21,112 nt of DNA from JAXGVG01 sp040773965 (GTDB lineage: Bacteria; Pseudomonadota; Alphaproteobacteria; UBA9219). Position numbers and translations under genes: made by a program. A model generated the notes under the pieces. That model did no database searches and was not told the DNA's origin. It saw nothing but the letters and a program-made list of their open reading frames with translations. The stretch lies in assembly GCA_040773965.1 (NCBI GenBank), contig JAXGVG010000015.1, positions 1-21,112 of the forward strand. The letters run 5' to 3'. Below are positions 6,134 to 14,080 of the stretch, piece after piece (the stretch's first letter is position 1; each line of letters opens with the position of its first letter).

Positions 6134-6871
6134 TCATGCCGCGAGGGCTTTTACCGCTTCCGCCAGGTCAATATGTCCCTCGTAGATCGCTTTTCCGACA
6201 ATCACACCCGCAACGCCAAGACCGGCCAAAGCCTGCAAATCGGCCTGATCCTTCACGCCGCCTGAAGCCTGGATGTCAAAGTGGGGCCAGCGTTCCCTTA
6301 GCGTTTTATAAAGCGATAAATTGGGCCCTTCAAGCATGCCGTCGCGCCCAACGTCTGTGCACAATATGTTCTTTGCGTCGCTCTCGGAATAAAGCGACAA
6401 AATATCCCAAAGGGACACTTCGCTGCTCTTCTGCCAACCGTGCGTCAATACATTCGGTTCGCCTTGCTCGTTCAGCCGCACATCGAAAGCCAGCACAATC
6501 CGGTCAAAGCCGAAGCGGCTCAAGATTTCCCTAACCTGCAAGGGGTTTCGGATAGCCAGGCTTCCCACGACAACCCTCGCCACGCCGGCCAGCAACAAAC
6601 GCTCGATATCTTCTTCGCCCCGAATGCCCCCGCCGACCTGAACCTTCAACATCTTCTGGCGGGCAAGAGCTGCGATGATATTAAGCTGTTTGATCTCACC
6701 GGCCCGTGCGCCGTCAAGATCGACCACATGCGCCCATTTTGCTCCGGCTTCGGCAAATTTGTGCGCCCGACGAAGGGGATCCGCTTCATAAGCTGTCGCG
6801 GCGTTGAAGTCGCCTTGCGTCAAGCGGACGCATTGGCCGTTCTGCAGATCAATGGCGGGCAATAGTTCCAT
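6134..6871 (-). CDS. hisA: ProFAR isomerase HisA
   Basis: Isomerises ProFAR to PRFAR, the fourth step of histidine synthesis. A 245-aa TIM barrel with two-fold symmetry: catalytic D8 (in LPAIDLQNG) and D130 (in LAFDVR), phosphate loops VQVGGGIR at 77-84 and SGG near 213, and CTDVGRDGML at 171-180. The pattern of the SEVSLWDILSLYSES and NILCTDVGRDG regions resembles the gammaproteobacterial HisA. ATG start four bases after the hisH stop, so hisH and hisA are probably translated in a coupled way. Confidence 0.97.
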   Translation of the reverse strand: MELLPAIDLQNGQCVRLTQGDFNAATAYEADPLRRAHKFAEAGAKWAHVVDLDGARAGEIKQLNIIAALARQKMLKVQVGGGIRGEEDIERLLLAGVARVVVGSLAIRNPLQVREILSRFGFDRIVLAFDVRLNEQGEPNVLTHGWQKSSEVSLWDILSLYSESDAKNILCTDVGRDGMLEGPNLSLYKTLRERWPHFDIQASGGVKDQADLQALAGLGVAGVIVGKAIYEGHIDLAEAVKALAA

Positions 6872-6875
6872 GACG

Positions 6876-7469
6876 TCACATCCCTAGAAAGTTGCCAAGA
6901 AGACGGCTGCCGACTTCGCCCGACCGTTCCGGATGGAACTGACATCCGGCAAAGTTGCGTCCGGCGGCTATGGACGTGAACTCGGACGTGTAACAGGTGC
7001 TCGCCACCGTAAGCGCCGTAACTGGCAAAGCATAACTATGAACGAAATAGACGCAAGGGCCATCCTCAACGTTAAGCAATAATGGATGATCGGCCTTTTG
7101 GAACTGCAGTTGATTCCATCCCATATGGGGCACCGGCATGCACGGCGCTGTTGACAAAAGAGCGGCCGTCCCCGGTAAAATCCCAAGACAAGGCGTATCT
7201 CCGCCTTCTTCCGACTTTTCGAACAAAAGCTGCATACCCAGGCATATGCCTAGAACGGGCTGTGTCAAACCGCGCAAAACATCGACAAGGCCCTTTTGAC
7301 GAAGCCGGGCCATCGCTGCGGCCGCCGCGCCAACGCCAGGCAATATGACGTGGCTGGCCTGTACGATCGTTTGCGCGCTGGTTGTAACCGTGACTTCAGC
7401 GCCAAGCCGCCGCAAGGCCGCCATTACCGACGTCAAATTGGCGACGCCGCTGTCAACGACGGCTATCAC
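6876..7469 (-). CDS. hisH: Imidazole glycerol phosphate synthase, glutaminase subunit HisH
   Basis: Class I glutamine amidotransferase that supplies ammonia to HisF. The triad is visible: C76 in GICLGMQ, H179 and E181 in QFHPERSG; the oxyanion strand PGVG is at 44-47. The 197-aa length is standard. The start is GTG (7469-7467) overlapping the TGA of hisCB as GTGA, which fits the N terminus MIAVVDSGVANL expected for the family. Its position between hisB and hisA matches the enterobacterial his operon. Confidence 0.96.
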   Translation of the reverse strand: MIAVVDSGVANLTSVMAALRRLGAEVTVTTSAQTIVQASHVILPGVGAAAAAMARLRQKGLVDVLRGLTQPVLGICLGMQLLFEKSEEGGDTPCLGILPGTAALLSTAPCMPVPHMGWNQLQFQKADHPLLLNVEDGPCVYFVHSYALPVTALTVASTCYTSEFTSIAAGRNFAGCQFHPERSGEVGSRLLGNFLGM

Positions 7470-9136
7470 AAGACACCTTTTGTCGATGGAAGCGTATCCC
7501 CTTCGCGTTTAAACGCGTCGCGCAACGCCCTGCCAAAAGCCTTAAAGCAGGCCTCGATCATGTGATGCGTGTTGTCGCCGCGAACCTCCATGTGAATGGA
7601 CGCCCCCAACGCCGTGGCAAGCGAGCGAAAGAAGTGCGGCACCATTTCGCTGTCCATATCCCCCGCCTTATTGGCGGGAAACCGGCCTTCAAATGAGCAA
7701 TGGGGACGCCCTGAGAAATCCACAGCCACGCGCGCCAGTGATTCATCCAGAGGCGCGGTAAAACCAAAACGCGCCAGCCCGCGTTTGTTCCCCAAAGCCT
7801 TATGCAAAGCTTCGCCCAGCGCCAAAGCACAATCTTCAATGGTGTGATGCCGGTCAACCGCAAGATCGCCTTCACATCTCAGGGCAAGCCCGAAACCGCC
7901 GTGTTGGGCTATCTGACACAGCATGTGATCGAAAAAACCGATTCCCGTTTCAATCTGAAGAAATGCCGGTTCTTCAAGATTGACAACAAGATCGATCCGC
8001 GTTTCTTTTGTCGTCCGATGAAGCCCGGCGAAGCGAGGCGAACGCTTTTTTTCTCCCTCAGGAAGAAAAACGCCGAATGCCTCTAAAACCAAATTATTAT
8101 CTTCCGGCGTTCCCACCGATAAACGGACGGCATTCGGGATTTCCTTGCTTCGGTTGCGTATGCGAATGCCCAGCCGCGTAAAATCGGCCATAAGCTTGAC
8201 CGGATCGCGAACTTCCATCAGGAGAAAATTTGTTACGCTCGGAAAGATTTTTTTGACTTCGTTTGCCTGATGCAAAAGCCTTTCCAGTCTTTTACGCTCT
8301 GCGACGAGCAACCGGCAGCGTTCACGGTTCTGAATCAGGCCATTCGGTCCCAGAGCGTCCAATGCCACGCGGATGCTGCTTTGCGTCAAGGAATAGGGGG
8401 CCTGAATCTTCCGCAATGCCCCGATCAGTTCGGGCGCGCCAAACACCAAACCGATGCGTTCGCCGGCCAGCGCATACGCCTTGGACAACGTGCGCAATAA
8501 AACCAGATTTGGCTGTTCTTCCAGGGTTGGCGCAAAGCCTTTGGGCGATTCCGTAAACTCGACATACGCCTCGTCAACGACGATCAAGCTTCGTCCCGCG
8601 CGTTCTTCGCACAGGCGCAGAATATCGTTACGGCGCATAAGATGCCCCATGGGCGCGTTCGGCGAGGGAATAAAGATAAGCTTTGTTCTGTCCGTGCAAG
8701 CCGCGAGAATCATCGGAACATCAAGCTGCCAATCGTCCTCGGACCTGAGAGGAATCTCTTTGACAGCCGCCCCCTGCAAGCGCGCGCTGACTTCGTACAT
8801 GCCGTAGGTCGGCGGACAGATAATGACCTCATCCTCGCCCGCACGGCACAACAAGCGAATCAGCAGATCGATTCCCTCGTCGCTGCCCCGGCCTATAAGC
8901 AATCGTTCCGGCGCGATGCCATTAAGCATCGCCAAACGCCGCCGAAGCTCGACGGGTTGCGGCTCGGGATAGCGGTTTGATACGCTTTCGATTGCCCGGA
9001 ATCCAAAAGGTGGCCAGGGATTTTCGTTGGCATCCAGAACCACGCCGACGAAAGCACCGCTTGTTTCCGTGCGCGCCGAACGGTACGCCGCAAAAGCGCG
9101 CAGATCGGGCCGTATGATATTCGCGAGCCAGTTCAT
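7466..9136 (-). CDS. hisCB: HisC-HisB fusion: histidinol-phosphate aminotransferase / imidazoleglycerol-phosphate dehydratase
   Basis: A single 556-aa frame holds two enzymes. Residues 1 to about 355 are HisC, a fold-type I PLP enzyme that makes histidinol phosphate: DANENP at 35-40, PTYGMYE at 109-115, SPNAP at 158-162, VDEAY at 187-191 and the PLP lysine K219 in LSKAYALAG. A charged linker (about 356-378, EGEKKRSPR) follows. Residues about 379-556 are the HisB dehydratase, which acts one step earlier: GIGFFDHM with H404, DRHHTIEDC with H430/H431, and DNTHHMIEACFKAFGRAL with H524/H525, the metal-binding histidines. No phosphatase (HisN) domain is present, unlike the HisN-HisB fusion of E. 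coli. No stop or frameshift interrupts the join. The ATG overlaps the hisD stop (ATGA). Confidence 0.95.
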   Translation of the reverse strand: MNWLANIIRPDLRAFAAYRSARTETSGAFVGVVLDANENPWPPFGFRAIESVSNRYPEPQPVELRRRLAMLNGIAPERLLIGRGSDEGIDLLIRLLCRAGEDEVIICPPTYGMYEVSARLQGAAVKEIPLRSEDDWQLDVPMILAACTDRTKLIFIPSPNAPMGHLMRRNDILRLCEERAGRSLIVVDEAYVEFTESPKGFAPTLEEQPNLVLLRTLSKAYALAGERIGLVFGAPELIGALRKIQAPYSLTQSSIRVALDALGPNGLIQNRERCRLLVAERKRLERLLHQANEVKKIFPSVTNFLLMEVRDPVKLMADFTRLGIRIRNRSKEIPNAVRLSVGTPEDNNLVLEAFGVFLPEGEKKRSPRFAGLHRTTKETRIDLVVNLEEPAFLQIETGIGFFDHMLCQIAQHGGFGLALRCEGDLAVDRHHTIEDCALALGEALHKALGNKRGLARFGFTAPLDESLARVAVDFSGRPHCSFEGRFPANKAGDMDSEMVPHFFRSLATALGASIHMEVRGDNTHHMIEACFKAFGRALRDAFKREGDTLPSTKGVL

Positions 9137-10425
9137 GGCGCCTCGAGACGGATTGAAACGGCGGCGGCATGGCCGTCAAATCCTTCAGCTTGAGCCAATT
9201 CCATAAGCGCAGGCGCAAGGGAAGCCAATCCCTCGCGTGTCAAGGACTGCACCGTCATGCTTTTCATGAAACTCAACACATTGAGGCCGCTATAGGCGCG
9301 CGCATAACCGTACGTCGGCAATACATGATTGGTGCCGCTGGCATAGTCCCCGGCGGTCTCCGGCGACCAGGGCCCCATAAATACTGACCCGGCGTTTTGG
9401 ATTTTTTCGACGAAGAAGAAGGCTTTTTCGATCTGCAAAATAAGATGTTCCGGCGCATAGCGGTTGACAACAAGCAAGGCCGTTTCAAGATCATCCACGA
9501 CAAGAATGGCGCTGTATCGCAAGGAACCTTGAAGACACTCCTTTCGGCTTAGCAAAGCCGTTTGCCGCACGGTTTCCTCCTGAACGGCCGCTGCGATTCT
9601 TTCGTCCATCGTCACGCAAAGCGCCTGCGAATCCGGATTGTGCTCTGCCTGCGCCAATAGATCGGCTGCAACCCAAGCCGGGTTAGCCGTGCTGTCGGCA
9701 ACAACCATCACTTCGGAGGGTCCGGCAGGCATGTCGATGGCCGCGCCGTCCTGCGCTTGCGCTACTTGCTGCTTGGCCTCGGTCACGTATGCGTTCCCGG
9801 GACCAAAGATTTTATCGACTTTCGGCACTGTTTCCGTACCGAACGCCATAGCGGCAACCGCCTGCGCGCCGCCAATGGGCCAAACCTGATCGACGCCGCA
9901 CATATCGGCAGCAGCCAGAATGACAGGATTGATCGAGCCGTCTTTTCCCGGCGGCGTGCAAAGAAGGCGCGTCCGGCAGCCCGCTAACCGGGCGGGAATC
10001 GCCAGCATTAACACGGCCGAAAAATAGGGCGCCGTCCCGCCGGGGACATAAAGCCCCACGCGTTCGATCGGCCGCCAAAGTTGTTCACAAACAACGCCCG
10101 GACGGGTCTCAACCCGCACACCTTGAGGCAACTGCGCGCGATGAAAGGCCGTAATGGCGGCAATGGCCTCATCCAGCGCCTTGCGCATTTCGGGGCTCAA
10201 CGCGTCCGCAGCCGCCTTCAGCTTTGCCCCAGGCACACGCGCGAGAGGCCCGTCATAACCGTCAAAGGTGGACGAAAGCTCCCGCAAGGCCGCATCGCCA
10301 CCGTACCGCACCTTATCGACAACGCTTTTGACGCTTTCGGCAACACGGCCCGCTTCAATCGCCGCGCGTGACAATACGCGATTCCGGTTTATGTCGTCAA
10401 GCTCATGCCAATTAAAAATTTGCAT
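9133..10425 (-). CDS. hisD: Histidinol dehydrogenase HisD
   Basis: Oxidises histidinol to histidine in two NAD-dependent steps. All key residues known from the E. coli enzyme appear at the same positions: zinc ligands Q259, H262, D360 and H419, and the catalytic pair E326-H327 (in YAPEHL). YVPGG (126-130), IGGAQAV (184-190) and FGPGNAYV (207-214) are also present. At 430 aa it is full length. ATG start ten bases after the hisG stop with AGGA upstream. The numbering identity with the enterobacterial enzyme again points to a gamma-type his operon. Confidence 0.97.
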   Translation of the reverse strand: MQIFNWHELDDINRNRVLSRAAIEAGRVAESVKSVVDKVRYGGDAALRELSSTFDGYDGPLARVPGAKLKAAADALSPEMRKALDEAIAAITAFHRAQLPQGVRVETRPGVVCEQLWRPIERVGLYVPGGTAPYFSAVLMLAIPARLAGCRTRLLCTPPGKDGSINPVILAAADMCGVDQVWPIGGAQAVAAMAFGTETVPKVDKIFGPGNAYVTEAKQQVAQAQDGAAIDMPAGPSEVMVVADSTANPAWVAADLLAQAEHNPDSQALCVTMDERIAAAVQEETVRQTALLSRKECLQGSLRYSAILVVDDLETALLVVNRYAPEHLILQIEKAFFFVEKIQNAGSVFMGPWSPETAGDYASGTNHVLPTYGYARAYSGLNVLSFMKSMTVQSLTREGLASLAPALMELAQAEGFDGHAAAVSIRLEAP

Positions 10426-10435
10426 TTCAACAATC

Positions 10436-11320
10436 CTACGCCATCATTTTTTCTATTGGCAAAACGAGGATCGAACTCGCCCCCGCTTCCTGCAACTGCT
10501 CCATCGTTTCCCAGAAAACGGATTCCCGGCACACGGCATGAACGGCCACTTTATCCTTGAAGCCCTGCAACGGCACGATGGTGGGCGACTCCGCGCCAGG
10601 AAGAAGCCGGATAATATCCTCAAGCTTCTCGTTGTCCGCGTGCAGCATAATGTACTTGCTGTCTTCGGCCCGCAGCGTGCCAAGCATCCGCGCGCGCAAA
10701 CGGTGAATGATGGCTTCCTTTTCATCCGGAATCTTTCGCGACGAGCGGATAAGCAGGGCTTCGCTGAACAGGATCGTCGTCAACTCGCGCAGGTTATTTG
10801 CCGCCAGCGTCGCCCCCGAGGCGACGGTGTCGCAAATCGCGCCAACAATCTTCAAACGCGGTGCCACCTCAACCGATCCCGTCATTTCAAGCGTCGTGGC
10901 GGTTATGCCCTGCTCCCGCAAAAAAACCTGAAGCAGATGAGGATAGGATGTGGCGATGGTCGTCCCTGCAAGGTCGGCCATCGTCTGAATGGGACCTTTC
11001 TCGGGCACCGCGACAACCAAACGGCAAACGGAAAAACCAAGACGTTCCAGAATGACCGCGCCGAAATCGGGCGTGCCGTTCTTTTCCTCGGCGAACACGT
11101 TCTCGCCAACGATGCCGAGGTCGCAAATGCCGCTGCTGACGAAATGCGGAATATCGTCGTCCCGCACGAGAAGGACGTCGATGGGCAACTCCTTGATCCG
11201 GCACAATAATTGTTCCTTGCTGCGCGCCACATGCAACCCGCAGTTCCGCAGAAGATTGAGGCTATCGTCGGCCATGCGGCCGCTTTTTTGCAGAGCGATT
11301 CGAACGCGTTCCGTTGACAT
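10436..11320 (-). CDS. hisG: ATP phosphoribosyltransferase HisG, long form
   Basis: Catalyses the first, feedback-controlled step of histidine synthesis, joining ATP to PRPP. The 294-aa protein is the long form: two periplasmic-binding-like catalytic domains (about 1-220) with the PRPP loop DTVASGATL at 164-172, and a C-terminal ACT/PII-like regulatory domain (about 222-294, from KYIMLHADN to LPIEKMM) that binds histidine. Long-form HisG does not need HisZ; most Alphaproteobacteria have the short form plus HisZ. First gene of the operon. AAGGG six bases before the ATG. Expression is probably controlled by the operator-like inverted repeat just upstream, since no leader peptide rich in histidine is present in the short 5' region. 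Confidence 0.96.
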   Translation of the reverse strand: MSTERVRIALQKSGRMADDSLNLLRNCGLHVARSKEQLLCRIKELPIDVLLVRDDDIPHFVSSGICDLGIVGENVFAEEKNGTPDFGAVILERLGFSVCRLVVAVPEKGPIQTMADLAGTTIATSYPHLLQVFLREQGITATTLEMTGSVEVAPRLKIVGAICDTVASGATLAANNLRELTTILFSEALLIRSSRKIPDEKEAIIHRLRARMLGTLRAEDSKYIMLHADNEKLEDIIRLLPGAESPTIVPLQGFKDKVAVHAVCRESVFWETMEQLQEAGASSILVLPIEKMMA

Positions 11321-11337
11321 ATCTTGCCCTTGAATAA

Positions 11338-11369
11338 TACTAATGTACTACTATGGTAGTACATTAGTA
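11338..11369. promoter_or_regulatory. Operator-like inverted repeat upstream of hisG (TrpR-family type)
   Basis: Perfect 14-bp arms, TACTAATGTACTAC (11338-11351) and GTAGTACATTAGTA (11356-11369), with a 4-base centre. The central 18 bp, GTACTACTATGGTAGTAC, match the E. coli Trp operator consensus (GTACTAGTTAACTAGTAC, from memory) at 13 positions, all six outer bases of each half-site included. It ends 18 bases before the hisG ATG and overlaps the likely -10 box. TrpR-family proteins of the YerC/HisR type are proposed regulators of his genes in other bacteria, so a relative is the natural candidate. An RNA hairpin role is a less likely alternative. Confidence 0.7.
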
Positions 11370-11393
11370 ACACAGCGCCGCGCTCAGCGTCAA
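11364..11393 (-). promoter_or_regulatory. Probable his operon promoter
   Basis: On the minus strand CTTGACG contains TTGACG (11393-11388), close to the alphaproteobacterial -35 box. With an 18-base spacer the -10 would be TACTAA (11369-11364), a poor match that lies in the outer arm of the inverted repeat. Transcription would start inside the repeat, about 35 bases before the hisG ATG, so a bound repressor would block polymerase. Confidence 0.45.
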
Positions 11394-11430
11394 GCGCAAA
11401 AAGTGCGTATGTTAAGGTTAATAACCGCGT

Positions 11431-11922
11431 TTAGTGTGTATAATCGGAGGAATCGTCCAGATCGTTGTTTTCAAACGCGCGCATAAACTCCTCAAAATTC
11501 GCGAACTTTGCGCCGATCCCCTTCCAAATAAAAGACGTTGAGCTGTCCGTTTCGTTGGTGCCAGCGATAAGGATGTGATGGCTGCGCGCCAATCCGCCTT
11601 TTTCAAAGTGAACAATGGTATACCCCGATCCCGTCGCCGCCCAAATAAGACGCATCGCCGGACGCGAGCCTTCAAACATGACGTCGAAGCCTCCCCACTC
11701 TTCCGCAGGATCCACCATCCTGCCTTTCCTATCCGTGCAAAGATCAACGACTGGCTTGGGCAACTCCCGGACCGTCTTGATTGTGCGAACGTCGATTATG
11801 TTGAGGATGTTCCGCCGGTCTTCGCCCGTCAACTTCGTTATTTCGGCATGGCACGGTCGGCCCGCTCCGGCAAAAGCCAGAACAAGGAAAAAGAAGAGGA
11901 TTGACTGGAATAGATGCTTCAT
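11431..11922 (-). CDS. Small secreted protein of unknown function, 163 aa
   Basis: I do not recognise the family. Residues 1-26 form a clear Sec signal peptide: MKHLFQ, a hydrophobic core SILFFFLVLAFAGAG, then a probable cleavage after CHA (residues 24-26). The mature part (about 137 aa) has VRTIKTVRELPKPVVDLC, a GGFDVMFEGSRPAMRLIWAATG stretch that looks like beta strands, GYTIVHFEKGG, and an acidic tail ENNDLDDSSDYTH. One Cys remains in the mature chain, so no disulphide is expected. AAGG six bases before the ATG supports the start. It lies 66 bases downstream of the pgk stop on the other side of a short spacer, same strand as pgk and his, and may be cotranscribed with pgk. Confidence 0.75.
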   Translation of the reverse strand: MKHLFQSILFFFLVLAFAGAGRPCHAEITKLTGEDRRNILNIIDVRTIKTVRELPKPVVDLCTDRKGRMVDPAEEWGGFDVMFEGSRPAMRLIWAATGSGYTIVHFEKGGLARSHHILIAGTNETDSSTSFIWKGIGAKFANFEEFMRAFENNDLDDSSDYTH

Positions 11923-11988
11923 GTTGCGCCTTTCATGTCAAGATGCCCGGATTTGGTCCGTAGTTGTCACTCTCTATCGTCCCGAAAA

Positions 11989-13218
11989 CTAAATAATCGC
12001 CTTGCCCATTTTCTTTTTCGGCACGGCCTGTTTCAGCGCCACGACGCCCGGCAGTTCCTTGCCCTCCATCCACTCCAGAAACGCGCCGCCCGCCGTCGAG
12101 ACATAGCTGATGCCATGCGTCACGCCCGCGTTGGCCAGCGCCGCCACGGTATCGCCTCCGCCCGCCACCGATAGAAGTTTGCCGCGCTTGGTCAGATCGG
12201 CCACGCCGATAGCAACCTCGTTTGTCGCACGGTCGAACGGCGGCGTCTCAAACACGCCAAGAGGCCCGTTCCAGATGGCCGTGCGGCACATTGCGAGATT
12301 ATCCTTGATTTCGGCCACGGTTTGCGGGCCGAGATCGAAAATCTTCAAATCCGCAGGAACGGCATTCGCCGCCACGGTTTGCGCGGGAGCATCGGCTTTC
12401 AGTTCGACCGCCACCATGACATCCCTGGGCAACAGAATGTGGCATCCGCACTTTTCGGCTTCCGTCATGATTCCGCGCGCCGTCTCAAGCATATCCGGCT
12501 CAAAGAGCGATTGCCCGACGGCCAGTCCCCTGGCCGCCATAAAAGTGTTCGCCATGCCGCCGCCAAGAACCAGAATATCGACCTTGTTGATGAGATTGTT
12601 CAGCAAGTCGAGTTTTGTCGAAATCTTCGAGCCGCCGATCAGAGCCGCCACAGGTTTTTCGGGTTTTTCCAGCGCCTTGCTTAGCGCTTCAAGTTCCTCC
12701 TGCATCAAACGTCCTGCGCCTGCGGGTAAAAGCTGCGCCAGCGCCGTCGTCGAGGCATGCGCACGGTGCGCCGCCGCAAACGCATCGTTGACGTAAACGT
12801 CGCCAAGCTCGGCCAGAGCCTTGGCGAATTCGGGATCGTTTCCCTCTTCGCCCGGGTAAAAGCGCGTGTTTTCCAGAACGGCGATCTGGCCGTTTTCAAG
12901 CTTTGCTATCGCGGCGCTGGCTGACGGTCCGATGCAATCCTCGGCAAAACCGATGGGCTGGCCCCAGATATCCGCCAGCCTTGCCGCGACGGGACGCAGC
13001 GAATAGTCCGGATTTTTCTTTCCTTTCGGACGCCCGAAATGGGACAAAAGAACGATGCGCGCCCCCGCCCTGGCCAAATCCTTCAGTGTCGGGATAAGGC
13101 GCTCAAGGCGCGTGGCGTCCGTCACGCGGCCGTCTTTCATCGGCACATTGAGATCGGCACGCACAAGAACGGCCTTGCCGCCAACATTCAGATCGTCGAG
13201 AGTAAGAAAATCTGCCAC
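11989..13218 (-). CDS. pgk: Phosphoglycerate kinase
   Basis: Transfers phosphate between 1,3-bisphosphoglycerate and ADP in glycolysis and gluconeogenesis. The 409-aa protein has VLVRADLNVP (17-26), LLSHFGRP (57-64), LENTRFYPGEE, VNDAFAAAHRAHAS, the ATP-side GGSKISTKLDLL, NGPLGVFE and GGGDTVAAL, all diagnostic. The C-terminal tail after LPGVVAL is a little longer than usual and lysine-rich (KQAVPKKKMGKAII). Start is GTG at 13218-13216, giving MADFLTLDD; the ribosome site is weak (AGG eight bases upstream). No gap, fba or tkt gene is adjacent, unlike the usual alphaproteobacterial tkt-gap-pgk cluster. Confidence 0.97.
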   Translation of the reverse strand: MADFLTLDDLNVGGKAVLVRADLNVPMKDGRVTDATRLERLIPTLKDLARAGARIVLLSHFGRPKGKKNPDYSLRPVAARLADIWGQPIGFAEDCIGPSASAAIAKLENGQIAVLENTRFYPGEEGNDPEFAKALAELGDVYVNDAFAAAHRAHASTTALAQLLPAGAGRLMQEELEALSKALEKPEKPVAALIGGSKISTKLDLLNNLINKVDILVLGGGMANTFMAARGLAVGQSLFEPDMLETARGIMTEAEKCGCHILLPRDVMVAVELKADAPAQTVAANAVPADLKIFDLGPQTVAEIKDNLAMCRTAIWNGPLGVFETPPFDRATNEVAIGVADLTKRGKLLSVAGGGDTVAALANAGVTHGISYVSTAGGAFLEWMEGKELPGVVALKQAVPKKKMGKAII

Positions 13219-13304
13219 GGGTCAACCTGTCGTTTGGGAATGGGACAAAGAACGGAGGCATTTAAATAGGTGACGGCGGTTCTGTCCAGTGCAAGGCGCA
13301 AGCT

Positions 13305-14021
13305 TCAGGATTCGGCCTTTTCCCAAGCCCTCAATTGCCGTCGTCTTTCCTTATGGTCCGGCATGACTTTTTCCAGGCAGCACCAGAAGGCGCGACCATG
13401 GTTCTTGTGGCGGATGTGCGCCAGTTCATGCGCCAGCACGTAATCGATCACATCGGGCGACGCCATGATCAGGCGATAGTTGACGCGAATTTCGTTCTTG
13501 CTGTTGCAGCTTCCCCAGCGCCTCAAGGGACTTGTCACGATAAGGCGGCCGGGCTTCACGCCCAGGCGCGCGCTCCAGACGGCCAGACGTTCCCTGAATT
13601 CCCGCCGGGCCTGTTTTTTGTACCAAAGTTTCAACTCCAGCCGCGCCGCTTCCCGTAACGCCGCGCCTTCCGGACCGGCATCGGGAACGTTAATCGCCAT
13701 TTCTCCCTCTGCCGCAATGCACACGGTCTGTGCCGCTTCCTTCTGCGTTAGGCGCACTTTATAGGTCTTGCCGAGGTAAGGCGCTTCCGCCCCATCCGCA
13801 AAAGTTTGCACGCTTCTTCGGGGCGGGTTTAAGCGCAAACTTTCCAGCCGTTTTCTAATCCATCCGGCCTTTTGCCGAACGAGCCTTTTGATCGCACGCA
13901 GGCTCATCCGGACAGGCGCCATGACGCGCACGTCCCCTTCGGGCTGAACCAGTAAGGCTACCGTACGTCTACGCCGGGCGCTCCGGCTGATCGTAATGCT
14001 GAAGTCCTTGCGGTATGGCAT
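13305..14021 (-). CDS. YgjP-like (SprT/WLM-type) metallopeptidase-fold protein
   Basis: A 238-aa protein of the YgjP / DUF45 family: zinc-peptidase-like fold, substrate not settled. The active-site motif HELAH (198-202) with a third ligand H208 in HKNHGRAFW and the conserved RRWGSC (167-172) just before it define the family. The N-terminal half (ISRSARRRRTVALLVQPEGDVRVMAPVRMS) has the basic strand region usual here. No signal peptide, so cytoplasmic. ATG start; it diverges from xseB with 59 bases between the starts, a region holding the promoters of both. pgk follows 86 bases downstream on the same strand. Confidence 0.9.
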   Translation of the reverse strand: MPYRKDFSITISRSARRRRTVALLVQPEGDVRVMAPVRMSLRAIKRLVRQKAGWIRKRLESLRLNPPRRSVQTFADGAEAPYLGKTYKVRLTQKEAAQTVCIAAEGEMAINVPDAGPEGAALREAARLELKLWYKKQARREFRERLAVWSARLGVKPGRLIVTSPLRRWGSCNSKNEIRVNYRLIMASPDVIDYVLAHELAHIRHKNHGRAFWCCLEKVMPDHKERRRQLRAWEKAES

Positions 14022-14080
14022 TCCTTGACCGTCGTCTTGCGGGCTTGCCCCGTTAACCCATTCTGGCCTAAAGTCGGCCC

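Noticed and set aside
10268..11209. Long plus-strand frame (313 codons) opposite hisG and hisD
   Set aside because: It is antisense to well-identified His proteins and is very Arg-rich with no family features; a shadow of the coding strand.
11321..11430. His-type attenuator with a leader peptide
   Set aside because: No short open frame with a run of histidine codons and no terminator with T tract lies between the promoter and hisG.
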